Below are positions 8,879-18,302 of a DNA stretch of 50,282 nucleotides, one piece after another (positions within the stretch are counted from its first letter, which is position 1; the number at the start of each line of letters is the position of its first letter). The stretch is from positions 1-50,282 of the forward strand of contig JAISVH010000035.1 in the NCBI GenBank assembly GCA_031271685.1. Direction: 5' to 3'. The translations under genes were made by a program, and so were the position numbers. The notes below the pieces were generated by a model, which was not told the DNA's origin, ran no database searches, and was given only the letters and a program-made list of their open reading frames with translations. Source of the DNA: Eubacterium sp. Its GTDB lineage: Bacteria; Bacillota; Clostridia; Oscillospirales; Ruminococcaceae.

Positions 8879-10125
8879 ATGAATTTTCCCCCCGCTTTAG
8901 AGTTCGCTATCTGATTGATTCCTTCATCTAAGGCATCAATCGCAAAATCAATATTTTCTAACGATATCAAATAATCAGGCAAAAACCTTAACACATGTCC
9001 CCCGTCAGTCCCTTGTATTATTAAACCCTTCTCAATCATCAACGCATATAAGTAATTATATATTGACCTGTAATCTGAAATACTATCAAAATATAAATCT
9101 ATGCCCAACATCAAACCTTTACCACGAGCGTTTATAAAATACTTATTCTTTGATTCTAAAGATTTCAATTTACTAAGAAAATACTCGCCTTTATTATTAA
9201 CATCTAATAGTATATTCGCGCCCTCAATAAATTTAATACCTGAATTAATAATGTTAGCGGCGAATGCGTCATTTTGATGAGAGCTGTAATGCGTGATCCC
9301 AAATCCGTCTCTTTTTATAATTCTTTCATTAAACATAGCGATAGAAACCGGATATCCTAAACCAACAGCCTTAGCGCAAGCTATCATATCCGGGACAAAA
9401 CCATAAGTTTGGTATGCGAACCAATTCCCGGTTCTTCCAAATCCAGTTTGACATTCGTCAAGAATCAATAAAATATCATATTTTATGCATAATCTTCTAA
9501 CCTCAGCCCAAAATTCTTTTGTGAAGAAAACCATGCCACCAACAGATACTATCGGCTCAAATATTACCGCCGCAATATTATCATTATTAGCTTTTAATAG
9601 CTCTTCTAATTTTAAACAAACTCTTTCTATACTATTCTTAATATTTTCAGGCGAATCAATATCCAAAGAATAAATGTCAGTAACAGACGGGAGCGAATAT
9701 TTGCCGCCAAAAGTAACGCTTTGAGCGCCCAATGTCAGCCCGTGATAGCCCTTGTTAAAACATATGATTCCATTTTTTCTTTTTATTTTTTTAGCATACC
9801 TCAAGCAGAATTCCACAACTTCGGCGCCCGTGCTGAGTATAATGCTATATCCTTTCATCTCTTCACTGATTCTATATAAATTTTCAGATGCCTCCAAAAC
9901 AGTCTTGGACAATATATTTGTGGCAGTGTGTATAATATTTGAATTATCTGAATTTATATTACTAACTATATCATCATTTGAATGACCCAGTACAGTGCAA
10001 AACTGACCCGAATTTAAATCCAAATATTTTTTCCCGTTTGTATCATATAAATAACTCCCTTTTGCCCGTTCAATTATAATATTTGAAAAATTGATAATAG
10101 GAATAAGATAGTTGTTATTAATCAT
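8875..10125 (-). CDS. Class-III PLP aminotransferase (glutamate-1-semialdehyde aminomutase/GABA-AT-like)
   Basis: DTNGKKYLDLNSGQFCTVLGH, FNKGYHGLT, LILDECQTGFGRTGNWFA. 4-nt overlap with pseG. Confidence 0.88.
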   Translation of the reverse strand: MINNNYLIPIINFSNIIIERAKGSYLYDTNGKKYLDLNSGQFCTVLGHSNDDIVSNINSDNSNIIHTATNILSKTVLEASENLYRISEEMKGYSIILSTGAEVVEFCLRYAKKIKRKNGIICFNKGYHGLTLGAQSVTFGGKYSLPSVTDIYSLDIDSPENIKNSIERVCLKLEELLKANNDNIAAVIFEPIVSVGGMVFFTKEFWAEVRRLCIKYDILLILDECQTGFGRTGNWFAYQTYGFVPDMIACAKAVGLGYPVSIAMFNERIIKRDGFGITHYSSHQNDAFAANIINSGIKFIEGANILLDVNNKGEYFLSKLKSLESKNKYFINARGKGLMLGIDLYFDSISDYRSIYNYLYALMIEKGLIIQGTDGGHVLRFLPDYLISLENIDFAIDALDEGINQIANSKAGGKFI

Positions 10126-11257
10126 ATTTTATTTCCATCCTATCTGTTATAATTTTGTCCTGCCTGTCCAAATCATACTTCGATGCTCCATCTATTATAA
10201 AATAACTCATTTCCCCAGATATATTATACTTTTCAATGCTCACTATACTATCGTTTTTCAAAGCGTATATATTAGAAATTTTGCCAACTTTTTTTGTTTT
10301 AAATCTTTTCATTAAAAGCTTTCTATTTTTTTGGGGAGAAAAAGCGTCAATATCGATATACGGATTCTCTACAAACGACATATAGCTTTGCAACATATTT
10401 ATTCCGGTAGCTAAAGGTGTAAAAATATTATGAAGATTTTCTCCTGACGGTCTAGGAGAAAGCTCAATTATAAAAGGGGTTCCGTCTTCTGAAATAATCA
10501 TGTCAGAATGAATCAGACAATTATTAATCTCTAGTTCAATTATAGCCTTTTGTATAATATTATTTATTATTTTAAAATTGATTCTATCATCACCGTTAAC
10601 AGAGTAATAGCCTATACATTTATTATTATTTATAATTTTTTCCCTTAATAAAACTAACTTAAACTCATTATTTAAAACCACACCGTCTACCCCATACTCT
10701 GTCCCCGAAATTACATTTTCAATTATATAGTCCTCGTCGAAAGAGAAATTGTTATTAAAATTGTCGCAATAATCCAATTCGGAATATATTTTATATATGT
10801 CCCTGCTTCCAGAACCGTACCGCGGCTTTAATATGAAAGGATAATCCAGATCAATGCTGCTTTTTAAAAGCGGTTTTCCTGCCTCTATTAAAAAACAACC
10901 ACACTGCCTTAAACCTTTTCTATTAAGAATGATGTGAAATTTATATTTATCCGTGCAATTATCGGCGGCAATAAAATTTATCCCGCATAAGTTATAATAG
11001 TCGTTTATTTTTCCGGTTGTAATCAAATATCTGCCTATCGGAACCGGCAAAACTATACTGGGAACAATGTCTTTCAATGCACTAATAATCGAATTTTCAT
11101 TTTTTATATCAACGACATACGAAACATCCGCATAAGATAAACCTGCGGCGCCCGAAAAACCATCAAACGCAATTACGGCATAACCCGACTTTTTTGCTGA
11201 TTCTATGGCAAAAATTGACTCTTCACTCGCCCCTATAACTAACGCTACTTTATTCAT
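10118..11257 (-). CDS. ATP-grasp domain ligase
   Basis: YPFILKPRYGSGSRDI, IIENVISGTEYGVDGV, IHSDMIISEDGTPFIIELSPRPSGE. Overlaps both neighbours. Confidence 0.88.
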   Translation of the reverse strand: MNKVALVIGASEESIFAIESAKKSGYAVIAFDGFSGAAGLSYADVSYVVDIKNENSIISALKDIVPSIVLPVPIGRYLITTGKINDYYNLCGINFIAADNCTDKYKFHIILNRKGLRQCGCFLIEAGKPLLKSSIDLDYPFILKPRYGSGSRDIYKIYSELDYCDNFNNNFSFDEDYIIENVISGTEYGVDGVVLNNEFKLVLLREKIINNNKCIGYYSVNGDDRINFKIINNIIQKAIIELEINNCLIHSDMIISEDGTPFIIELSPRPSGENLHNIFTPLATGINMLQSYMSFVENPYIDIDAFSPQKNRKLLMKRFKTKKVGKISNIYALKNDSIVSIEKYNISGEMSYFIIDGASKYDLDRQDKIITDRMEIKYD

Positions 11258-12300
11258 ATAAAATCCTTAATTTTGATTGGCGTTCCGGTCGATATGTCAC
11301 GGCATGCTTTTTTTCCGATTATATCTTCAAAATGCTTTGGCTTTATCCCATAACCGGGACGAATAACGCGAACATTATCAATTGTAAAAACCTCGCCTTT
11401 TTTTATGTCTCTTACTGAAAACACTGACCGGCGAGATGCTAGCGATAATTTTTCTGTCTCCGACAGTTCATAGGTTATCTTTCCCTTGGCTTTTGCCGCG
11501 TTATTAATGTCATAGACCATTGAAGCAAATTCACGCGGTTCCATCGAGAACTCACTATCCGGATTTTTAATTCCGCGGCTTAAACAAAAGTGCTTTTCCA
11601 CCAAGCACGCGCCAAGCGCAACAGCCGTAACCGCCGCCGCCGATCCCATTGAGTGGTCGCTAAATCCCACGCGGCAGCCAAAACGTCTCTCCATATCAGT
11701 TATGGTTAAAAGATTCATGTCCTCAAAATTCGCGGGATATTCGCTAGTACATTTAAGCAAAATAATCTGCTCTTTCGATAGCCCTTCACCGGTCATAGCA
11801 TCGATAGCTTCGCCGATCTCTTCTTCATTTCCCATCCCGCATGAAACAATCATAGGCTTGCCTTTTCGGGCAATATATTGAATCAACGGTATGTGAACCA
11901 ACTCAAACGACGCGACTTTATATGCCTCCACACCCAGGTTTTCTAAAAAGTCGACGCCTTCTTCATCAAACGGGGTCGAAAGAAAATCGATTCCGATTTT
12001 CTCACATTCAGATTTGATTTTCTTCTGCCACGAATAAGGGGTTCCCGCCTCGGCATATAATTTATAAAGGTTATACCCGTTCCACAAACCGCCTTTTATT
12101 CTGAAATACTCGTTATCACAGTCTATAGTCAGACTGTCAGCGGTATATGTTTGAATTTTCAGGCAATCCGCGCCGGATTCTTTCGCTGCCTTAACTATTT
12201 TCAGCGCGTTTTCAATATCGCCCGCATGGTTTGCGGACATCTCGGCTATGGCGTATACGCCGGTTTGAACCTTATCAAGTAAACTAATATATCTAGACAT
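11254..12300 (-). CDS. pseI: Pseudaminic acid synthase (NeuB family)
   Basis: IAEMSANHAGD, KIQTYTADSLT, GGLWNGYNLYKLYAEAGTP, DFLSTPFDEEGVDFLE; C-terminal SAF-like region. Confidence 0.93.
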   Translation of the reverse strand: MSRYISLLDKVQTGVYAIAEMSANHAGDIENALKIVKAAKESGADCLKIQTYTADSLTIDCDNEYFRIKGGLWNGYNLYKLYAEAGTPYSWQKKIKSECEKIGIDFLSTPFDEEGVDFLENLGVEAYKVASFELVHIPLIQYIARKGKPMIVSCGMGNEEEIGEAIDAMTGEGLSKEQIILLKCTSEYPANFEDMNLLTITDMERRFGCRVGFSDHSMGSAAAVTAVALGACLVEKHFCLSRGIKNPDSEFSMEPREFASMVYDINNAAKAKGKITYELSETEKLSLASRRSVFSVRDIKKGEVFTIDNVRVIRPGYGIKPKHFEDIIGKKACRDISTGTPIKIKDFI

Positions 12301-12360
12301 ATATCTACTTTCCTTTTAATCTATCCTTGATTTTCAAAAACAACTTTATAAATGCCTTTT

Positions 12361-13102
12361 TTAAAAATAACGTATTAATATCAGAATTTTTAAATAACGC
12401 GGTTTATTTGTAAAATATTTATTCTTTCTATAATCCCCAAAGGTTGATATTACATTTTTTATTAATCTTTTTAAAAATTTTAACGGCACTTTATCGAAAT
12501 GATACCCACAAACACATATAGTATTTATATAATAATAGTTCAAGAAATCTGAAATCGATCTCGTTTTTAAAATTATCATAAAGACATCTAGATTTATAAT
12601 TTCCAATATAAATAACCGCAGTTTTTAGCCTATCTTCTATTAATTCTAATCTATTTTTTGACCTTGTCACCGATTGGTTATCGCATCTATAAAAATATAA
12701 AGGCTATTACGCTTTTTAAACAATGTTTGCATAAAAAAACATAACCCGGCAATTGCGTTATCTTCATAATCATATATTTCCCGAGGAAAATATATGATTA
12801 TCAATCATTATGTTTCTCATAAAAATTTTTGTCCATCCTCAGATATATATTCACCCTGAGTTTCTTTAAATTCCGCGTTTATTGCTCCGCAGGCCTTTAT
12901 GTTTGCTTATAAATTAATTACTGATATATTGGAATACTTAATTTTTATAATCATATAAAATTTCTAAAGAATTGTCTGTAGAAGCATCGTTAACCAGTGT
13001 TATTTCAATTTATTTAAGTGTTTGATTAACTAAACTGTCAATGCATCGGTTTAACAACAGCGTTTCATTTTAAATCGCAACAATAATAGGCACCTTAACC
13101 AT
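12361..13102 (-). pseudogene. Decayed family 2 glycosyltransferase
   Basis: Minus strand from 13102: MVKVPIIVAI*NETLLLNRCIDSLVNQTLK*IEITLVNDASTDNSLEILYDYKN*..., then in another frame AINAEFKETQGEYISEDGQ. GT2 N-terminal signature with several stops and at least one frameshift. Confidence 0.85.
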
Positions 13103-13120
13103 TTTATTTACATACCATCC

Positions 13121-14251
13121 TTAAACCATAGATTTATAAACTGAATCTATAACATATTCAACCTGTTCGTCACTCAAACCGGGATGAAGCGGAAGCGATA
13201 TTATTCGTTCATAAGTGTCCTCCGCGTTAGGGCATAGCCCCCTTTTATACCCTAGCTTTTGATAATAGGGCATAAAATAAACCGGGAGATAGTGAACGTT
13301 TACGCCTATATTTTTCGAGGTAAGGTCGTCAAAAACTCTTTTTCTTATTGATTTTTCACTGACCCGTATAGTATAAAGATGACGCACAGGAGCCGACCAT
13401 TCGGGTGTTTTTTGTATCATTAAAGGGAGTTTTTCAAAAGCGGCGTTATATCTTTCCACAATCTCGCCGCGACGTTTAGCAAATCGCCCAAGCTTTTTAA
13501 GCTGACTTATACCCAAAGCGCATTGAAAATCGGTCAACCTATAGTTAAACCCTAAGTCTAGCATTTCATAATACCATCCGCCCTCGCTGCCATTCACAAA
13601 TTGGGCGGCATCGCGCGTGATTCCGTGTGTGCGCAAACTAAGCAGCTTCTTATAAATTTCCGGATCATTTGTGGTGACCGCTCCGCCTTCTCCGGTAGTC
13701 ACAGTCTTTACAGGATGGAACGACCATATCTGTTGTCCAAAAAATTCTCCCTGCGCTTTTCCGTTAATCAAACCGCCAATGCTGTGCGCGCAATCCTGAA
13801 TTATCGATAAATTATTTTCCTCGGCGATTCCGGAAATTGACTCCATGTCGCAAAGCTCACCGCCATAATGAACTGGTATAACAGCTTTAGTTTTCGGCGT
13901 TATTTTTTGCTTAAAACTGTTAATATCAATAAGCATGGTTTCGGGGTCTATGTCCGCAAATACAGGCGTTGCTCCGCTATAAATAACACAGTTAGCCGAT
14001 GCCGCAAAAGTAAGCGGAGTCGTGATAACCTCGTCTCCGGGAGAAAGTTCTAAGGCAAGCGCGGCAATATGCAAGGCTGCCGTTCCGCTTGAAACAGCGA
14101 CGGAGTATTTTGCGCCGACGGTCTTTGCTAAATCCGCTTCAAATTCGGCAATTTTAGGCCCGGTAGTCAAGTATCCGCTTTTTAAAACCTCTGTAACTGC
14201 GGCGATGTCATCGTCCTCAATATATTGTTTTCCGTATGAGATGTAATTCAT
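13121..14251 (-). CDS. pseC: UDP-4-amino-4,6-dideoxy-N-acetyl-beta-L-altrosamine transaminase
   Basis: MNYISYGKQYIEDDDIAAVTEVLKSGYLTTGPKIAEFE, SSGTAALHIA, QDCAHSIGG, SFHPVKTVTTGEGGAV. The 26-residue N-terminal extension of the listed ORF is translated repeat A; start reassigned to 14251. Confidence 0.93.
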   Translation of the reverse strand: MNYISYGKQYIEDDDIAAVTEVLKSGYLTTGPKIAEFEADLAKTVGAKYSVAVSSGTAALHIAALALELSPGDEVITTPLTFAASANCVIYSGATPVFADIDPETMLIDINSFKQKITPKTKAVIPVHYGGELCDMESISGIAEENNLSIIQDCAHSIGGLINGKAQGEFFGQQIWSFHPVKTVTTGEGGAVTTNDPEIYKKLLSLRTHGITRDAAQFVNGSEGGWYYEMLDLGFNYRLTDFQCALGISQLKKLGRFAKRRGEIVERYNAAFEKLPLMIQKTPEWSAPVRHLYTIRVSEKSIRKRVFDDLTSKNIGVNVHYLPVYFMPYYQKLGYKRGLCPNAEDTYERIISLPLHPGLSDEQVEYVIDSVYKSMV

Positions 14252-14265
14252 AAAATATTTTCCTT

Positions 14266-14341
14266 CAAACACCTGCGGAGGAGCCGCTTCCGGTGTTTCA
14301 ACAAACGTTAGCGTGTGATTCAAAATCACCCGCCGCTGACG
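14266..14341 (-). repeat. Repeat A (copy 1, with partial B module), directly 5' of the pseC SD
   Basis: Minus strand: AAACACCGGAAGCGGCTCCTCCGCAGGTGTTTG-AAGGAAAATATTTT-ATG. Confidence 0.8.
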
Positions 14342-14473
14342 TATAGTCCTTTAATTTAAAAAATACTTAGTGTTTTAAGCATTGCTGAAAAAGTTTGTTA
14401 CAAAAGACAAACACTATTCGTGATATGGCGATTACAATTCCTGTTCAGTTTCTGCCACACGATTCTCCATTCT

Positions 14474-15010
14474 TTATTTCATTAAAGCTTCAATATCTCG
14501 CTCAAGATTTTCCGGCGGATAGGCAGGTGAGTACCGGGCGACCACATTTCCGTTCCGGTCAATTAAAAACTTTCCGAAGTTCCACTTTATATCTTGTTTT
14601 TTGTTGCCCAAAGTCAATATTTTCACTTTTTTTTCAAATGCTTTTGTTCTCTCGTCTCCCTTATCTTCTGGAGCTTGTTCTTTCAGCCAAACATAGAGAG
14701 GATCGGCGTTTTTACCATTGACATATATTTTGGCAAAGCGCGGAAATGTAGTGCCATAATTCAAGGAACAGAACTCGCTGATTCCATCGTCGCTCTCCGG
14801 AGCCTGATTCATAAACTGATTGCAGGGAAAATCGAGGATTTCGAAGCCGCTTTCCCGGCACTTGGAATACAACTCCTGCAAAGCGGCATATTGCGGTGTT
14901 AACCCACATTTAGTCGCGGTATTAACAATAAGTAAAACCTTGCCCACATATTTTTTCAACGACACGGCTTCCCCGCGGTTGTCCTTTACGGTAAAATCAT
15001 AAACGCTCAT
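14474..15010 (-). CDS. Glutathione peroxidase family protein (Cys type)
   Basis: LLIVNTATKCGLTPQY, ILDFPCNQFMNQAPES, KWNFGKFLIDRNGNVVARYSP. Confidence 0.93.
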   Translation of the reverse strand: MSVYDFTVKDNRGEAVSLKKYVGKVLLIVNTATKCGLTPQYAALQELYSKCRESGFEILDFPCNQFMNQAPESDDGISEFCSLNYGTTFPRFAKIYVNGKNADPLYVWLKEQAPEDKGDERTKAFEKKVKILTLGNKKQDIKWNFGKFLIDRNGNVVARYSPAYPPENLERDIEALMK

Positions 15011-15029
15011 GTGTAATTCTCCTTAAATT

Positions 15030-15063
15030 CAAACATCTGCGGCGGAGCCGCTTCAAGTGTTTT
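15030..15063 (-). repeat. Repeat A (copy 2), directly 5' of the glutathione peroxidase SD
   Basis: Minus strand: AAAACACTTGAAGCGGCTCCGCCGCAGATGTTTG-aattt-AAGGAG-AATTACAC-ATG. Confidence 0.85.
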
Positions 15064-15102
15064 ATAATCGTAAGCTGGGAATTTAAAATCACCAACCGCC
15101 TA

Positions 15103-15147
15103 AATGAAAGTCTCGAACGACTTTGCCGTGAGGATAAGACTTTCATT
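15103..15147 (-). repeat. Repeat I (copy 1), hairpin just 3' of pseF
   Basis: AATGAAAGTCT ... AGACTTTCATT inverted repeat; internal GTGAGGATAAGACTTTCATTGC shared in reverse at 31499-31538. Confidence 0.65.
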
Positions 15148-15148
15148 G

Positions 15149-15847
15149 CTAAGTAATATTTATTTCTTTCAAAATACGATATTTGATTTCAGCTTCTTTC
15201 CAGTCGTCTTCCGTATCTATATCCTGAACCTCACTCTCAGATAAAATTATAGAAAGCGTGTTTCGACAAAGCAACTTCTCTTCTTCTATCAAAGATTCAG
15301 TCTTAACACAGCAAAATTGTCCGGCATCATGGTAAAGAGACTCTAAATCCTGAGAGCGTACATTATAGTTCTCAGGATATTTCATTATCATTTTTCCATC
15401 CCTGACAACAAGGCATCTTTGAGGTGGGTATGAAAATTTTACTACCGGTAAAACACTGTCGGCATCGGTTTTTACTAAAAGCTCCATACCCTCTTTTAAT
15501 CGCTCAAAAGTTACAAACGGAGCGCAAGGATACAAACAGCAAACATAGGTAAAAATCTTACCCAATTTTTTATACTCATTCAAAACTTCAATGAGTACAG
15601 GAGCTGTCATTGCCATATCAGCAGACATCTCCGCGCTGCGAAAAAAAGGAACCGACGCTCCAAATTTTTTTGCTGTTTCAGCAATTTCATTATCGTCCGT
15701 AGAAACCATAACCTCGTCAAAAATTTTTGTTTTTAGCGCTGCTTCTATAGAATAGGCAATTATAGGCTTGCCCAAAAAATCTTTAATGTTTTTCCTAGGT
15801 ATCCGCTTGCTTCCGCCGCGTGCCGGAATTATTGCAATGCAACTCAT
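15149..15847 (-). CDS. pseF: Pseudaminic acid cytidylyltransferase
   Basis: CIAIIPARGGSKRIPRKNIKDFLGKPIIAYSIEAAL, EVMVSTDDNEIAETA, YHDAGQFCC. Confidence 0.93.
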   Translation of the reverse strand: MSCIAIIPARGGSKRIPRKNIKDFLGKPIIAYSIEAALKTKIFDEVMVSTDDNEIAETAKKFGASVPFFRSAEMSADMAMTAPVLIEVLNEYKKLGKIFTYVCCLYPCAPFVTFERLKEGMELLVKTDADSVLPVVKFSYPPQRCLVVRDGKMIMKYPENYNVRSQDLESLYHDAGQFCCVKTESLIEEEKLLCRNTLSIILSESEVQDIDTEDDWKEAEIKYRILKEINIT

Positions 15848-15859
15848 ATAATTATTTAC

Positions 15860-16840
15860 CTACCTTTTTGAATTGATCCATTCTCTCAGCGCCTCAACTT
15901 CCATCCACTCCTTATTGCTGTCAGAAGAATAAGCAAATCCTTCATTCACCGGCTTGCCGTCTTTGATTCTCGCGGGGTCGTTATGCCAATTAAAAATCTG
16001 AGGAAGAATTTTATAATGATGCTCATACTCATAAGTATAAGGCGCATCCTCAACGCCTATCATCTGCTCGTGAAGCTTTTCACCCGGACGTATTCCTATA
16101 ATTTCCTGCTTTGCCGTTTGCGAAACGGCAAGCGCAATGTCACAGATATTCATAGACGGTATTTTTTTTACGTATATTTCACCTCCGATCATATCGTCAA
16201 AAGCATGCCAAACAAGCTCAACTCCCTGCTCAAGAGTGATCATAAAACGGGTCATTCTCTTGTCGGTAACTGTGACAGTTCCGGTTTTTGACTGCTCAAT
16301 GAAAAATGGGATAACCGACCCCCTCGATCCCATTACGTTTCCATAACGAACGATAGCGAACTTTGTATCCTTAAGCCCCACATACGAATTGCCGGAAATA
16401 AACAATTTATCGCTGCAAAGCTTTGTCGCGCCATAGAGATTAACGGGTGAACTAGCTTTATCAGTGCTTAACGCGACACATCTTTTCACCCCTTTGTCAA
16501 TGCAGACGTCAATAAGGTTCATCGCGCCTATAACGTTTGTCTTCACACATTCGAAAGGATTATACTCTGCCGTGGGAACAATTTTAGTCGCTGCGGCGTG
16601 AACCACATAGTCAACTCCGTCCAACGCCCGATATAATCGCTCTTTATCTCGCACATCTCCTATAAAAAAGCGCATCCGGTCGTCTCCCGCAAATTTTTTT
16701 GCCATCTCCCATTGCTTCATCTCATCACGAGAATAAACGATAATCCTCTTTGGATTGTATTTTTTTAACGTCATCGGAATAAACATATTGCCAAACGAAC
16801 CGGTTCCCCCGGTAACTAAAATTGATTTTTCTTTTAACAT
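15860..16840 (-). CDS. pseB: UDP-N-acetylglucosamine 4,6-dehydratase (inverting)
   Basis: VTGGTGSFGNMFIPM, YSRDEMKQWEMA, VVHAAATKIVPTAEYNPFECVKTNVIGA, STDKASSPVNLYGATKL. Confidence 0.95.
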   Translation of the reverse strand: MLKEKSILVTGGTGSFGNMFIPMTLKKYNPKRIIVYSRDEMKQWEMAKKFAGDDRMRFFIGDVRDKERLYRALDGVDYVVHAAATKIVPTAEYNPFECVKTNVIGAMNLIDVCIDKGVKRCVALSTDKASSPVNLYGATKLCSDKLFISGNSYVGLKDTKFAIVRYGNVMGSRGSVIPFFIEQSKTGTVTVTDKRMTRFMITLEQGVELVWHAFDDMIGGEIYVKKIPSMNICDIALAVSQTAKQEIIGIRPGEKLHEQMIGVEDAPYTYEYEHHYKILPQIFNWHNDPARIKDGKPVNEGFAYSSDSNKEWMEVEALREWINSKR

Positions 16841-16865
16841 TATAATTTATACCTCCGGTTAATAA

Positions 16866-18302
16866 TTAAAAAATACTTTTGTTTTTCAAAGTCCTTAACA
16901 AAATAAAAACACCTAACGCCGCGCCTATACCCCACCTCAAAATCCAATAATCCTTTAACAGATAAAACAGAGGTATGATCAAAATCACAAACAACATAAA
17001 CGGTAAAAAAACTTTTAATTTATAATGGAATTTAGATTTAAATTTAAATCTTGAAAACATAAAATGAAACAAGAACAAAAATGCGCATGATATAACTGTG
17101 GCTATAATCGCGCCGTATACCCCAAACGGAAAGATAAATAAAAAATTAAAGCCTATGTTTATTAATGCGGCGATTATTGAGCCTAAAGCAATCATTTTAG
17201 TGCTTTTCATATAAAACTCAAAATTCACAGGAAAACTGTATAAAAAAACAAAATAAAACCCTAAACATAATAATGGAATAAAATCCATAGCCACCCAATA
17301 ATTTTTATTGGCGAACACTTTTATAACCTCAGGTGAAAGCAATATAAAACCGGCCGTTAATGTCGTAAAAAGAAGCAAATAGTTTATTAACTTTTTATTT
17401 AACAAGTCAATTTTCTTTTCTTTCAAGGCGCCATAATAAAAAGACACCCACGCGTTGTTTAAAGCGGAATATATAGTATTTAAAATAGTGGCAAAATTAT
17501 ATGCGAAGCTATAAATGCCTATTTGATAATCACTATTTTCAATAAGCTTTTGGATCATTATCCTGTCAGATTGTGAAATAATCACATGAGATAAGATATG
17601 CGGAATAATAGGTATTGATAAAGGCAAACAAAACTTCCAAAATTCTTTATTATAAAATACCTTCCCTTCTTTAAAAATAACTATTATAAAATAAATTGCA
17701 ATTACCGCGCCGGGTAATAATCCGCCTAAAATCTTTCCGATATACCTGTCGTTAACGTTAGGAATATTAAATATAAACAAAATAGACAAAAGTATAGACA
17801 TTATTGAGGTCAGCAATGAAATTATCAAATTTTTGTGGGCGTCTTTATAAAAAATGTTTTTTGAGGTAATAAAGCCTATAATAAACGCCGAAAAACTTTC
17901 TATAACCATAACTATTATCAAAAATTCCGACAGCTCTAAAATTTTTGATATAGGCCCGACAAACAACACCGTCAATAAAAAAATAGATATAAATGATAAA
18001 AAAGATAATGTCAATATGCTTGAAAAATATGCCTTTTGTTTTTCAGGAGAAATGTGAACCGTGGCAGATCCAATTGAAGACGCAACCTGCAACCCGACAA
18101 ATATTTCATAAACCAAAAGCCATGTAGTATATATAGAAATTATACCATAATTTTCAACTGTTAATAGGTTTGTAAAAATAGGTACGGTAATAAAGCTTAA
18201 AGACCTTATAATCACAATGCTTATTATATTAAAAAATGCTTGGCTATTCGGCGTTTTATTTAATAAATGTTTTTTAATAAAATGCAAAATTCTATTCTCC
18301 AT
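16866..18302 (-). CDS. Polysaccharide flippase (Wzx/MATE-like)
   Basis: 478 aa polytopic protein; IRSLSFITVPIFTNLLTVENYGIISIYTTWL N-terminus typical of oligosaccharide flippases. Confidence 0.85.
   Translation of the reverse strand: MENRILHFIKKHLLNKTPNSQAFFNIISIVIIRSLSFITVPIFTNLLTVENYGIISIYTTWLLVYEIFVGLQVASSIGSATVHISPEKQKAYFSSILTLSFLSFISIFLLTVLFVGPISKILELSEFLIIVMVIESFSAFIIGFITSKNIFYKDAHKNLIISLLTSIMSILLSILFIFNIPNVNDRYIGKILGGLLPGAVIAIYFIIVIFKEGKVFYNKEFWKFCLPLSIPIIPHILSHVIISQSDRIMIQKLIENSDYQIGIYSFAYNFATILNTIYSALNNAWVSFYYGALKEKKIDLLNKKLINYLLLFTTLTAGFILLSPEVIKVFANKNYWVAMDFIPLLCLGFYFVFLYSFPVNFEFYMKSTKMIALGSIIAALINIGFNFLFIFPFGVYGAIIATVISCAFLFLFHFMFSRFKFKSKFHYKLKVFLPFMLFVILIIPLFYLLKDYWILRWGIGAALGVFILLRTLKNKSIF

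Noticed and set aside
14252-14329. N-terminal extension of the PseC ORF (MILNHTLTFVETPEAAPPQVFEGKYF)
   Set aside because: It is translated repeat A; the canonical start MNYISYGK has its own SD.
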